Positions 33,582 through 42,572 are shown, counted from the first letter of the stretch. The stretch is 64,000 nucleotides of DNA from Nonomuraea wenchangensis (GCF_900111685.1 NZ_FOHX01000020.1:62001-126000); one strand, 5' to 3'. Program-made: numbers and translations. The notes: generated by a model from the letters alone, not told the origin.

Positions 33582-34462
33582 TGGCGCACCATCCTTCGCA
33601 GATTGCTGACCAGGGCCACGGCGAGCAGCACGACCGTGAGCATGGCGACCGCCGAGCCGAGGTCGTAGCGGTGCAGCACGCGGGCGACCTTGAACGCGTA
33701 CACCGGCAGGGTCGTCGTGGCGCCGTCCGGGCCGCCCTGGCTGAGCACCCAGATCTGCGGGAAGCACTTGGCCACCCAGATCACCTCCAGCGAGGCGACC
33801 AGCGCGAAGAGCTGCCTGAGCATGGGCAGGGTGACCTTCATGAAGATCTGCGGGCCGCTGCCGCCGTCGATCCTGGCCGACTCGTACAGCTCGGACGGGA
33901 TCGTGGTGAGCCCGGCGTAGAGGGTGAGCGCGGCGAACGGCACCGACTGCCACACCACGAGGATCACCAGCACCGCGAACGTGGCCGTGCCGTCGGCGAA
34001 CCAGGTGTAGCCGCGGAAGGAGTCGAACCCGAGCGTGACCAGCAGCCAGTTGACCACGCCCAGCTCCGACTGGAACAGCCACTGGAACACGGTCGTGGCC
34101 GCGATGATCGGCGTGGCCCAGGCGAGGGCGAGCGCGCTCATCAGGGCCAGGCGCAGGCCGCGGCGCAGCCTCACCAGCATGAGGGCGACGCCCGTGGACA
34201 GCGTCACGATGAGCACGACGTTGATCGCCGTCCAGACGGCGGTGCGCCCCAGCACCCGCCAGAACTCCTCGCCGGCCAGCAGCTCGGCGTAGTTGTCCAG
34301 GCCGGCGAGGGTCGCCCCGCCCCGGATCAGCTCGCCCATCCGGAAGTGCTGGAACGAGATCACCGTCGCCTTGAGCAGCGGATACAGCAGCAGGAAGGCC
34401 CCGCCTGCCACCGCGGGCGCGATGAGCAGGTAGGGCCAGAGCGAGGTTGTGCGCTCCCGCAT
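33578..34462 (-). CDS. Sugar ABC transporter permease (MalF type), second system
   Basis: A 294-residue permease with the docking loop YESARIDGGSGPQIFMKVTLPML. It resembles DasB-type chitobiose permeases. Its ATG overlaps the binding-protein stop (TGATG). Acts with the downstream permease and an ATPase encoded elsewhere. Confidence 0.85.
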   Translation of the reverse strand: MRERTTSLWPYLLIAPAVAGGAFLLLYPLLKATVISFQHFRMGELIRGGATLAGLDNYAELLAGEEFWRVLGRTAVWTAINVVLIVTLSTGVALMLVRLRRGLRLALMSALALAWATPIIAATTVFQWLFQSELGVVNWLLVTLGFDSFRGYTWFADGTATFAVLVILVVWQSVPFAALTLYAGLTTIPSELYESARIDGGSGPQIFMKVTLPMLRQLFALVASLEVIWVAKCFPQIWVLSQGGPDGATTTLPVYAFKVARVLHRYDLGSAVAMLTVVLLAVALVSNLRRMVRQ

Positions 34463-35709
34463 CAGGATCCGCTGTTCAGGGTCGTGGTGATGGTGTCCGA
34501 GACCTTCTTCGCCTCCGTCGCCGGGTCGGCGCCGGTGAGCACGGCGGTCATGTACTGCTTGATCACCGAGGTGGCCTCGACGGCGGCCCAGTTGGGGGTG
34601 TTGGGGGTGGCGCGGCCGTTGGCCGCCCCGGCCGCCATGGCGGCGGTGCCCTCGTCACCGGCCAGGACGCCGGCCAGCGAGGTGCGGTTCGGCACGAAGC
34701 TCATCGCCTTGGCCAGCTCGGTCTGGAACTTCTCCCCGGCCAGGGCCTTGACCAGCTCGTACGCCTCCTCCTGCCGTTGGGACGCGGCCGGGACGATGAG
34801 GTCGGAGCCGCCGGTGAAGACCGTGCCCGGCTTGTCCGCCGTCTTGCCGGGGATGGGGAAGAAGCCCATCTTGCCGGCCAGCTTCGGCTCCACCTCCAGC
34901 ACGCGGGCGGCGACGCCGGGCACGGCGATGATCTGGGCGACCTTGCCCTGCGCGAACACCTCGTGCTGCGGCGGGTTGGCCTCGTCGGCGTCCTTCGGGC
35001 CCTTGCCGAGCGCCTGGAGCCGCCGGTAGAAGTCCATGCCGGCGAGGGCCTGCGGGGTGTCGAGGGCGCCCTTCCACCTGCCGCCCTCCTGGACGGCCAG
35101 GTCGCCGCCCTCGTCCCAGATGAAGCCGGCCAGGGCGTACCAGGTCTGGCCGGTCAGGTAGATGCCCTGGTCGCCGCCCCGGTCGAGCTTGGCGGTGATC
35201 TCCAGCCACTCGTCGCGGGTCTTCGGCGGCTCCTTGACGCCGGCCTTGGCCCAGAGGTCCTTGTTGTAGACGACGACGCGGTTGGCGGCGTACCACGGGA
35301 TGCCGTACTGGTGGCCGTCGACGTTGCCCGGCTGGGCCAGGCCGGGCAGCCAGTCCTCGCCCTTCAGCTCGGCGATCTTCGCGGTCAGGTCGGTGACGCC
35401 GCCGCTCGCGGAGTACTGGGCGACCTGGGTGTTGCCGACCTCGATCACGTCGGGGGCGTCGGTGCTGGCCAGGGCCGCGGTGACGCGTTCGCCGATGCCG
35501 TCCCATGCCTGGATCTGCAGGTCGAGGTCGATGCCCTGGTGTGCGGCCTCGTACTCGGTCTCGAACGACTTCAGCAGGTCCTTCGTGACGCTGCCGTCCA
35601 TGATCCAGACGGTCAGCTTGACCGGGCCCGCGGCGTTCTGGGGCTGCTCCGTGGCGCCGCAGGCGGCCAGCGCGAACACGGCCGCCAGCGCCAGGATGCG
35701 GTTGTTCAT
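34462..35709 (-). CDS. Sugar-binding lipoprotein of the second importer
   Basis: A 415-residue family-1 solute-binding lipoprotein. The Sec leader ends in a lipobox FALAAC (Cys17). Mature features include KLTVWIMDGS, TDAPDVIEVGNTQVAQY and FTGGSDLIVPAASQ. It is broadly like DasA/NgcE oligosaccharide-binding proteins. The gene lies 11 nt behind the CBM3-GH16 gene, so its ligand is probably the product of that secreted enzyme. Confidence 0.85.
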   Translation of the reverse strand: MNNRILALAAVFALAACGATEQPQNAAGPVKLTVWIMDGSVTKDLLKSFETEYEAAHQGIDLDLQIQAWDGIGERVTAALASTDAPDVIEVGNTQVAQYSASGGVTDLTAKIAELKGEDWLPGLAQPGNVDGHQYGIPWYAANRVVVYNKDLWAKAGVKEPPKTRDEWLEITAKLDRGGDQGIYLTGQTWYALAGFIWDEGGDLAVQEGGRWKGALDTPQALAGMDFYRRLQALGKGPKDADEANPPQHEVFAQGKVAQIIAVPGVAARVLEVEPKLAGKMGFFPIPGKTADKPGTVFTGGSDLIVPAASQRQEEAYELVKALAGEKFQTELAKAMSFVPNRTSLAGVLAGDEGTAAMAAGAANGRATPNTPNWAAVEATSVIKQYMTAVLTGADPATEAKKVSDTITTTLNSGS

Positions 35710-35720
35710 GGCGCTTCCTC

Positions 35721-37076
35721 TTAGGAGTTGGGGACGGTGTCGCGGAAGGCGGTGCCGGCGGCGCGCAGGGCGCCGACCCGGCTCACCACGTCGGCGGGCG
35801 GGACGACCTCGTTCTTGCTGTAGTAGAGCCAGTCGACCTGCTGGCGGTAGGTACGCGTGCCGGTGGCCGCCTGGAGGTCGATGAACCACTGGTTGAACAT
35901 GATCCACATCGGGGTCTCGGGGTAGTAGATGTCCCCGTGGTCGGCGAAGAGCCGGCCGTCCACGTAGTAGCGGATCCGGCCGCCGGAGACCTGGATGACC
36001 AGGTCGTGCCAGCCCGCGAAGCTCGCCCGCTCCTCGGTGTGGGTGTTCACGGCCTGCCAGGGGTCGCCCTGGTAGGTCTCCCAGCTCGTGGTGTAGAGGA
36101 TGTTCGACGGCTCGCCCCAGCCGCCGTTCGGGAGGTACTCGAAGTCCAGCTCGCCGTAGTCGGGGTCCAGGTTGAAGCGGAGCGGGGTGATGGTGAAGAA
36201 CGTCTGCACGACGTGCTCGCCGTCGGGGCCGCTGGTGGGCGCGTCGGTGAAGCGCACACGGGCGCCGTAGGTGCCCTCGAAGAACTTGCGGTTCGCGGTG
36301 GACAGCTCGGCCTGTACGGTGCCGGCGGCGGTGCCGTTCGTGGTGGAGTCGAGCGTCAGCAGGCCGCCGGGGAACGAGACGGCCGACGGCGACCAGGTCG
36401 CGCCGGGCACGCCGGGACCGCCGGAGCTGGAGCGTACGTTCCAGCCGCGCTGGGCGAGCAGCGGGTCGGAGGGGCCCGAGTAGGTGAAGTCGTCGAACAG
36501 CACGCCCGTCGAGCCGGGGCCGGTCGGTGTGATGGTGGGCGTCGGCGTCGGCTCGGTGCCGTGGGGCTTGCCCCAGGCGAGCGCGCCGTTGACGTGCACG
36601 GTCGCCTTGTCCCAGTTCGCGTAGGCGGTGCCGGGGCCGTAGGAGTAGTCGTCGCTCTGCGTGAACGTCTGCCAGTCGGCGCGGTAGAAACGCAGTTGCA
36701 GGTCGCCGGTGTCGGCGCCGGGGGCGAGGGAGCCCGAGGTGAAGCCGACCTCCAGATACTGGTCGGCGCCCGACTGGCGGACGAACCGGCCGGTCACCGT
36801 CGAACAGCTCACCACGGCCCAGGAGCAGGCGAAGCGGTAGGTCTCGGTGCCCGTGAGGTAGTAGCGGATGACGACCTGGTTGAGCTGGATGGTGGTGGTG
36901 CCGTCGTTGAAGAGCTTGAACCAGGGCTCGGACTGGGCGGTGGTCGCGCCGGGGGCGCTGGTGCGGTACTGGAGGCGTACGGACTGGGCGGCGCCGGCCG
37001 GGGTGACGAGGGCGCCGACGAGGAGGACGAGCGGGAGGGCTAAGGAGAGGACGATTTTGGCGATTTTTCTGGACAT
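35721..37076 (-). CDS. Secreted CBM3-GH16 glycoside hydrolase
   Basis: A 451-residue exported protein. The signal peptide ends near AGA (residue 29). Residues about 30-170 form a cellulose-binding CBM3 domain (LQYRT, FKLFNDG, VVIRYYL, QLRFYRADW). A PTPTPTITPTGPG linker follows, then a GH16-type jelly roll with the catalytic motif ELDFE (Glu309, Asp311, Glu313). GH16 enzymes cut beta-1,3(4)-glucans, xyloglucan, agar or keratan-like chains. The exact substrate cannot be read here. AAGGAG precedes the ATG. It is in one operon with a sugar importer and an amino-sugar-type SIS gene. Confidence 0.85.
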   Translation of the reverse strand: MSRKIAKIVLSLALPLVLLVGALVTPAGAAQSVRLQYRTSAPGATTAQSEPWFKLFNDGTTTIQLNQVVIRYYLTGTETYRFACSWAVVSCSTVTGRFVRQSGADQYLEVGFTSGSLAPGADTGDLQLRFYRADWQTFTQSDDYSYGPGTAYANWDKATVHVNGALAWGKPHGTEPTPTPTITPTGPGSTGVLFDDFTYSGPSDPLLAQRGWNVRSSSGGPGVPGATWSPSAVSFPGGLLTLDSTTNGTAAGTVQAELSTANRKFFEGTYGARVRFTDAPTSGPDGEHVVQTFFTITPLRFNLDPDYGELDFEYLPNGGWGEPSNILYTTSWETYQGDPWQAVNTHTEERASFAGWHDLVIQVSGGRIRYYVDGRLFADHGDIYYPETPMWIMFNQWFIDLQAATGTRTYRQQVDWLYYSKNEVVPPADVVSRVGALRAAGTAFRDTVPNS

Positions 37077-37149
37077 GGGGGGTGTCTCCTTGCATGCCGG
37101 ACTGGCCTCATGGCGAGGCCCGGAGGAGCAGGGTGATCAGGCTGGGTGA

Positions 37150-37896
37150 TCAGGCGCCGCGCCGGATGCGGCCGGCGTAGCGGGCTTCGAGCGTGAGGTT
37201 GTGGGCGTCGCCCTCCGGGACGTTCGCGGAGAGGTACACCGGCGGGATCTCGCCCGCGTCGAGCAGGTTGCGCACGGTGCGGGTCACGACGAGCTGGGCC
37301 AGCAGCGCCGAGGTGATGGTGGAGACGGCCCCGACGGCGCCGCCGCCGGGCAGAGGGAGCACGGCGTCGCCGTAGGGCGCGCGGTTGTCGAGGACGACGT
37401 CGGCGAGGTCGGCGAGCCGCCGGCCCGACGGGTGACGGGAGGGGACGGCTTCGGTGTGGGCGCGCGAGGTGATCGCGACCAGGTCGTGACCGCGCTCCTT
37501 GACCAGCGTGGCGAGCTCGACGACCACGCCATTGACGCCCGAGTTGGAGATGAGGACGAACAGGTCGTGCGGCTGCACGGGGGCCAGGTCGAGGATCGTG
37601 CGGGCAACGGCGGGGTCGCGTTCGAGGTCGTAGCGGTCCAGCTCGGCGCGGGGCGCGTCGCCGTACAGGACGATGTCCCTGAGCGCGAGCCGGTTGGTGG
37701 GGACGAGGCCGCCGGCCCGGCCGGCGATTTCCATGGCGACGGCCTCGGAGTGTCCCGAGCCGAACGCCTGGATGACGCCGCCCGCGGTCAGCGCCTTGGT
37801 GAAGAGGTCGGCGGCGCGGTCGAGCTCGGGGTCGGCGGGCAGCTCGTGGACGAGGGCGGCGACCTGCGCGGCGTATTGTTCCGGATCTATTGTCAT
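37150..37896 (-). CDS. SIS-domain sugar-phosphate enzyme, UPF0309, copy 2
   Basis: A 248-residue paralogue of the protein at 28576 with the same motifs (GSGHSEAVAMEIAGRAGG, LISNSGVNGVVVELA, the SRHPSGRRLADLADVVLDN segment). The start overlaps the stop of the second RpiR gene (ATGA). Two copies, each coupled to an RpiR regulator and an importer, suggest each handles the phosphate of a different imported amino sugar. Confidence 0.85.
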   Translation of the reverse strand: MTIDPEQYAAQVAALVHELPADPELDRAADLFTKALTAGGVIQAFGSGHSEAVAMEIAGRAGGLVPTNRLALRDIVLYGDAPRAELDRYDLERDPAVARTILDLAPVQPHDLFVLISNSGVNGVVVELATLVKERGHDLVAITSRAHTEAVPSRHPSGRRLADLADVVLDNRAPYGDAVLPLPGGGAVGAVSTITSALLAQLVVTRTVRNLLDAGEIPPVYLSANVPEGDAHNLTLEARYAGRIRRGA

Positions 37897-38762
37897 GAAT
37901 CCCCTTCCGGTAGGCGGTGTCCGGCGACGGCGCGGACGGTGACGTCGAACGCCTGCTTGGTGCGCTCGTACGTGCGCTGCGCGACCGACACGTACACGAC
38001 GTCGAGCACCAGGAGCTGCGAGTGGATCGCGGCGAACCCCTCCGATCGGAAGCTCGTCGCCCGGCTGGCCGTGGTCAGCACCAGCTCTGCCACCTCCGCG
38101 AGCGGCGAGCGCGGCTGCGAGGTGACCGCCACGGTGATCGCGCCGTGGCTGCCCGCCTCCGCCAGCACCTCGATGACCTCGCGGGTGCGCCCGCTGTGCG
38201 AGATGCCGATCGCCACATCGCCCTGACCGAGCAGCGCGGCGTCGGTCAGCGCGCTGTGGGCGTCGGACCTGCTCCAGGTCGGCACCCGCATGCGCTGCAG
38301 GCGGTACTCCATCTCGCTGGCCACGGCCGCGCTGCTCGACACCCCGAACAGCAGCACCCGCCCCGCCCGCGCCACCGCCTGCGCGACCTTCTCCACCACG
38401 GCGAGGTCGAGCTGGTCGGCGGTCTCCTGGATCAGGCGGATGTCGTTGCCGGACACCACGCCGAGCACCTTGTCGAGGCTGTCGTCGGGGAGGATCTCCT
38501 GGCCGATGTCGGTCTGCCAGGTCTGCCGCGCCTGCCGGCCGGTCTCGGTGGCGACGGCGACGCGCAGTTCGGCGTACCCGGCGAAGCCGAGCGCGCGGCA
38601 GAAGCGGGTGATGGTCGCCGTGGAGGTCCCGCTCCGCTCGGCGAGGTCCACGATCGTCAGCCGGGCAGCCTCGGCGGGGGCGGCGAGGATGGTCTCGGCC
38701 ACCTTGCGGAGAGCGTCGGGCAGATCGGGACGTTCGGCCTGGATGCGGGTGAGAAGTTCCAC
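37893..38762 (-). CDS. RpiR/MurR-family regulator, copy 2
   Basis: A 289-residue paralogue of the regulator at 29311, with HTH DLAERSGTSTATITRFCRALGFAGYAEL and a C-terminal SIS domain. GTG 38762 gives the same length as copy 1. CATAAT lies 9 nt upstream inside an AAAATTAT box, so self-repression is likely. It heads the operon SIS2, GH16, importer. Confidence 0.85.
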   Translation of the reverse strand: MELLTRIQAERPDLPDALRKVAETILAAPAEAARLTIVDLAERSGTSTATITRFCRALGFAGYAELRVAVATETGRQARQTWQTDIGQEILPDDSLDKVLGVVSGNDIRLIQETADQLDLAVVEKVAQAVARAGRVLLFGVSSSAAVASEMEYRLQRMRVPTWSRSDAHSALTDAALLGQGDVAIGISHSGRTREVIEVLAEAGSHGAITVAVTSQPRSPLAEVAELVLTTASRATSFRSEGFAAIHSQLLVLDVVYVSVAQRTYERTKQAFDVTVRAVAGHRLPEGDS

Positions 38763-38765
38763 GCC

Positions 38766-38822
38766 GTGAAAATTATGCACAGCATCTGGTGCCGTCAAGG
38801 TGTTCGGGCGATAATTTTTGAC
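38766..38822. promoter_or_regulatory. Two AAAATTAT boxes at the rpiR2 promoter
   Basis: GTGAAAATTATGCAC (38766-38780) covers the -10 region of rpiR2. GCGATAATTTTTGAC (38808-38822) is an inverted copy of the same core 28 bp further upstream. The core also occurs at rpiR1 (30211). They are the likely operators of the RpiR pair. Confidence 0.55.
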
Positions 38823-38843
38823 ATGTCATTCCGGGCGGCGCTC

Positions 38844-39923
38844 TCAAGCGGTGAGGAGGGCCGCGCTGCCGTAGCTGCCGCCGAAGCCGGTCACCAGGGC
38901 CACCTCGTGGCGGCCCGCCCGCAGCTCCCTCACTGCCTGGGCCACGTTGTTGAGCCCGTGCACGTAGCCCTCCGACAGCAGGCCGCCGTGCGGGTTGACC
39001 CAGGCGTGGTGGCGCTCCAGCAGGTAGTCCCCCAGCTCCTCGCGGACGACCAGCCCGAAGTCCTCCAGCTGCCTGGGCACCAGCCACGAGTACGCGTCGT
39101 AGGGCAGCATCACGTCCACGTCCGCGGGCCGCAGGCCGGAGGCGTCCCAGAGCATGGGGGCCACGTACGCCGAGAAGATCGCGCTCACGTCGGCCGCCCG
39201 GTCCATCGACGAGCAGCCCGGCCCGCCCCCGCGCACGACCGCCCGCACCCGTGGCCCGTCCAGCTCGCCGCTCACCAGCAGCGCGCAGGCCCCGTCGGTC
39301 TCCTGGCAGCAGTCCACGGTGCGCAGCGGCGTGGCGACGTACGGGCGGGCGAGGTAGCCGGCGAGGTCCAGCGGCTCCCGCCGCGGCGCCCGGGGGTTGT
39401 CCCTGGCGTTCTCCCTGGACTGGGCGACGACGGCGTGCAGGTGCTCCTCGGTCAGGCCGGTCTCGTGCAGGTAGCGGGTGGCGGCCAGGGCGAACAGCGG
39501 GATCGGCCCGGCGAGCCCGTACGTGAGCCGTTCCTGGGGGCCGGTGGAGACGGTGTTCATGCGCCGGCCGGACCGGCCGTTGAGCGCGCGGTAGATCAGG
39601 ACGTGCCTGGCCAGCCCGGCGTGGATCAGCATGGCCGCGTCGCCGAGGATCGAGGCCGCCTGCGTGCCGCCGCCGGCGATGTCGTTGTGCCAGCCGAGCC
39701 GTTCGACGCCGAGGGCGCGGGCGACCTGGACGACGGGCGCGGAGTCGCCGAGGTGGTAGCTGAGCATCGCGTCCACGTCGCCGGGCCGCAGGCCGGCGTC
39801 GGCGCAGGCGGCGCGGCACGCCTCGACGGCGAGCTCCAGCTCGGCGCGCCCGGAGCGACGGGTCAGCGCCGTCATCCCGATCCCGGCCACGGCGGCCCGC
39901 CCGGCGAACGCCTGGGTTCCCAC
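38844..39923 (-). CDS. Second cysteine-less thiolase-fold protein
   Basis: A 359-residue SCP-x/Ltp-like protein, paralogous to the one at 164 (shared DCCxETDGACA, NxHGGxLSEGYVHG). The nucleophile position reads IAGGGTQAA, so again no Cys. There is no DUF35 gene next to it. GTG 39923 follows TAGCGT by 6 nt, consistent with a leaderless mRNA, and a KstR2-like operator lies just upstream. I infer a lyase or condensing role on a CoA thioester in the same catabolic programme. Confidence 0.8.
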   Translation of the reverse strand: MGTQAFAGRAAVAGIGMTALTRRSGRAELELAVEACRAACADAGLRPGDVDAMLSYHLGDSAPVVQVARALGVERLGWHNDIAGGGTQAASILGDAAMLIHAGLARHVLIYRALNGRSGRRMNTVSTGPQERLTYGLAGPIPLFALAATRYLHETGLTEEHLHAVVAQSRENARDNPRAPRREPLDLAGYLARPYVATPLRTVDCCQETDGACALLVSGELDGPRVRAVVRGGGPGCSSMDRAADVSAIFSAYVAPMLWDASGLRPADVDVMLPYDAYSWLVPRQLEDFGLVVREELGDYLLERHHAWVNPHGGLLSEGYVHGLNNVAQAVRELRAGRHEVALVTGFGGSYGSAALLTA

Positions 39924-39939
39924 CCGCCCACGCTATCCG

Positions 39940-39955
39940 GCCAAGCGCTTGCTAG
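39940..39955. promoter_or_regulatory. Candidate KstR2 operator 6
   Basis: GCCAAGCGCTTGCT (39940-39953) matches 9 of the 10 fixed bases of AnCAAGnnCTTGnT, with a near-perfect third half-site CTAG at 39952-39955. It lies 5 bp upstream of the thiolase -10 box. The rest of the gap to 40179 shows no gene. Confidence 0.75.
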
Positions 39956-40179
39956 GCAAGCGCGTATCGGCCGGCCGCAATCCCGCCCCCGGCCCGCCCG
40001 GAGCCCGCCCTCCGTGACGGCCCGGCACCATCGGCGGCGCCCGCCACCAGCCCGTACGGCCCTGTCCCCGGCGAGGTCACGCTCCCCTGGTGACTGAGCG
40101 TCTTCACGGGAGCTGTCGCGTCTTGTAATACGGAGGTGCGATCTTCCGACAGCCCATCACCATCACCCCGAGGTGAGCG

Positions 40180-41028
40180 ATGGATCTACGCTACGTCCGG
40201 TACGCCATGGCGATCGCACGGGCGGGCAGCCTGCGCCGCGCCGCCGCCGCGCTGCACATCGCCCAGCCCACGCTGTCGGAGCAGCTCCGGGCGCTGGAGA
40301 AGGAGGTCGGCGTCGAGCTGTTCAGCCGCTCCTCCAGCGGCGTGCAGCTCACCGAGGCCGGCGAGGCGTTCCTCGCCCAGGCCACGGTCGCGGTGGACGC
40401 CTTCGAGCGGGCCGTGGCGGCGGCCAGGAGCGGCGGCAGGGACGCCCGCCTCGGCGTCGCCGACGGCCTGGCCGACGTGGTCGCCCGCGTGCTGTCGCAG
40501 CTCCACGGCCTGCGGCTACGCGTGGCCCCCATGAGCACCGCCGAGCAGATCGTCTCCATCGTGGACGGCACCCTGCAGGCGGGCCTCGGGTACGCCCCCG
40601 GCTCGCTGCCGCGCGGCGTGGCCCGGATGCTGGTCCACCGCTTCCCCGTGCGCGCGCTGATGCACCGCGACCACCCGCTCGCCGGGGCGGACGCGGTGTC
40701 GCTGGCGGACCTCGCCGCCGAGCCGCTGGTGATGCCGGAGTCGGACGCGGTGGCGGGCGCGCGGCGGTTCCTGGAGGGCTTCGTCCGCCATCGCCTGCAT
40801 CCCCGGCTCGGCCCGTCCGCCGCGACCCACGACCTGGCGATCACGATGATCAAGCGCGGCGCCGGCTACACGCTCTGCGTGCACGAGGGGACGCCGGTGC
40901 CGGACGCCCTGACCTTCCTGCCGGTGAAGGAGGACGTGCCGCCGCTGGAGGTGGTCTTCCTCTGGAACCGGCAGGCGGACGTTCCTGAGCTGGTCAGCGC
41001 GGCCCGCCACGTCGCCCGTACTGGATAG
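40180..41028 (+). CDS. LysR-family regulator
   Basis: A 282-residue LysR regulator. HTH: AGSLRRAAAALHIAQPTLSEQLRALEKEVG, LFSRSSSGVQLTEAGEAFLAQ. The effector domain follows. GAGGTGA lies before the ATG. It has no obvious divergent target other than the thiolase-like gene 256 bp away. The stop lies inside the MerR operator region. Confidence 0.87.
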   Translation: MDLRYVRYAMAIARAGSLRRAAAALHIAQPTLSEQLRALEKEVGVELFSRSSSGVQLTEAGEAFLAQATVAVDAFERAVAAARSGGRDARLGVADGLADVVARVLSQLHGLRLRVAPMSTAEQIVSIVDGTLQAGLGYAPGSLPRGVARMLVHRFPVRALMHRDHPLAGADAVSLADLAAEPLVMPESDAVAGARRFLEGFVRHRLHPRLGPSAATHDLAITMIKRGAGYTLCVHEGTPVPDALTFLPVKEDVPPLEVVFLWNRQADVPELVSAARHVARTG

Positions 41029-41053
41029 CTGTATTATCCAATGGCGCTATCAT
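41022..41053. promoter_or_regulatory. Operator/promoter of the MerR gene
   Basis: TGGATA (41022-41027) and TATCCA (41035-41040) form a perfect inverted repeat with a 7-nt centre, and another related half-site (TATCATCCA) starts at 41048. TATCAT (41048-41053) is the likely -10, ending 6 nt before the MerR ATG. This fits self-control by the MerR protein. Confidence 0.55.
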
Positions 41054-41059
41054 CCAGGG

Positions 41060-41677
41060 ATGCGCATCTCCGAACTCAGCTCCCGCTCCGGCGTCGCCAT
41101 CCCCACGATCAAGTACTACCTGCGCGAGGGGCTGCTGCACCAGGGCGCGCAGACGGCGGCGACCCGCGCCGAGTACGACGACTCGCACCTGCGCAGGCTC
41201 CGCCTCGTCAGGGCGCTGCTGGAGGTGGGCAAGCTGCCGGTGGCCTCGATCAAGACGATCATCGAGGCCGTGGACGACGAGGCGCTGCCCATCCACGAGA
41301 TGCTCGGCACCGCCCACTACGCCCTCGGCCCCACGGTCGAGCCGGAGCCCGGCGAGGAGTGGCGCACCGCCCGCGCCGACGTGGACGCCCTCATCGACGA
41401 CCTCGGCTGGCGGATCCACCCGCAGGCCCCGACCCGCGACGAGCTGGCCCAGACGCTGGTGCGGATGCGCCAGCTCGGCCTCCGCGTCGACCTGCGGCCC
41501 TACGTCGAGGCGGCGCGCCGGCTGGTCGCCGAGGTCGAGATGGACACCATCCCCTTCGACGGGCCGCGCGACGCCGCCGTGGAGGCGCTGGTGCTGGGCT
41601 CGGTGCTGTACGGCAAGGCGTTCGACGCGCTGCGCCGCATGGCCCAGGAGTCGGAGTCGGCCCGCCGGTTGACGTAG
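41060..41677 (+). CDS. MerR-family regulator
   Basis: A 205-residue MerR regulator with the N-terminal winged HTH (ISELSSRSGVAIPTIKYYLREGLL, RAEYDDSHLRRLRLVRALLEVG) and a helical C-terminal domain of unknown ligand specificity. It lacks the metal-binding Cys of MerR/CueR. Leaderless start preceded by inverted repeats that it probably binds. Confidence 0.85.
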   Translation: MRISELSSRSGVAIPTIKYYLREGLLHQGAQTAATRAEYDDSHLRRLRLVRALLEVGKLPVASIKTIIEAVDDEALPIHEMLGTAHYALGPTVEPEPGEEWRTARADVDALIDDLGWRIHPQAPTRDELAQTLVRMRQLGLRVDLRPYVEAARRLVAEVEMDTIPFDGPRDAAVEALVLGSVLYGKAFDALRRMAQESESARRLT

Positions 41678-41681
41678 CTGT

Positions 41682-42572
41682 TCAGAGCAGACCGTTGGCC
41701 CGCAGGAGCCGCACCGCCCGCACGGTGACCGCGCCGCGCCACTCCAGGGACCCGGCGGGCGAGATCCGCGCGAAGTCCACCGTCCAGCCGCCGTCGTCCT
41801 GCTGGCCCTCCGCCAGGCGTACGAGGTCGGCGGCGATCACCTCCGGCGCGAACAGCTCGCGGACCGGCCGCCCGGGGAACGGCGCGAAGTCGAGCGGCCG
41901 CAGCGCCTCGTCCGCCGTGCCGCCCTCGACGGGCACCCGGCCGTCCGCCGGGATGTACCCGGCCAGCCGCTTCAGCAGGTCCGCGGCGCGGGGCTCGGTG
42001 TCGTGCACGGCGTCGAGGAAGCCGACGGCGAACGACAGCACGTACGCGTGCGGCCGCTCCTCCAGCGCCTGGATCGCGTCCAGGCAGTAGCGGGTGGCCC
42101 GGGCCAGCCACGGGTGAGCGGCCACGGCCGGGTCGTGGGCGGCCACCCGGTGCGCGGCCGCGGCCGACACGGCGGTGGTCTGCAGGGACGACACGGCCGG
42201 ATCGGCGCCCGCCCACCAGGGCGCGGTGCCGTCGGCCACGGTCAGCGGCAGCGCGAACGGCAGCCCGCCGTCCGGCAGCGTCACCGACTCCAGGTAGTCG
42301 CAGAGCGCCACGGCCGCCGCGGAGGTGCGCGGCGCGACCTCCTCGAACACCTCGAAGGCGTGCAGCGCGGCGCCCGGCTGACTCTCCGGCGAGCGCAGGT
42401 CGGGCTCCAGTCCCCACCCGTAGCCGCCGTCCGCGTTGCGGTAGCCCTCCAGAGCGGCCAGCACGCCCGCCTCGCCGCCGCCACCGCCCATGAGCGACGC
42501 GTACCGTCTGCGGTCGAGCAGCCGTGCGTGGGTCGCGAGGAAGCCGGGGATCAGGTCGAGGTTCACGTTCAT
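41682..42572 (-). CDS. Prenyltransferase/squalene-oxidase-repeat-like protein
   Basis: A 296-residue protein resembling the alpha/alpha-barrel repeat family of terpene cyclases and prenyltransferases: LEGYRNADGGYGWGLEPDL, LQTTAVSAAA, and GQQDDGGWTVDF repeats. The catalytic DxDD of cyclases is not seen, so enzyme activity is uncertain. ATG 42572 is chosen over a longer reading. It converges on the MerR gene with a 4-nt gap. Confidence 0.7.
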   Translation of the reverse strand: MNVNLDLIPGFLATHARLLDRRRYASLMGGGGGEAGVLAALEGYRNADGGYGWGLEPDLRSPESQPGAALHAFEVFEEVAPRTSAAAVALCDYLESVTLPDGGLPFALPLTVADGTAPWWAGADPAVSSLQTTAVSAAAAHRVAAHDPAVAAHPWLARATRYCLDAIQALEERPHAYVLSFAVGFLDAVHDTEPRAADLLKRLAGYIPADGRVPVEGGTADEALRPLDFAPFPGRPVRELFAPEVIAADLVRLAEGQQDDGGWTVDFARISPAGSLEWRGAVTVRAVRLLRANGLL

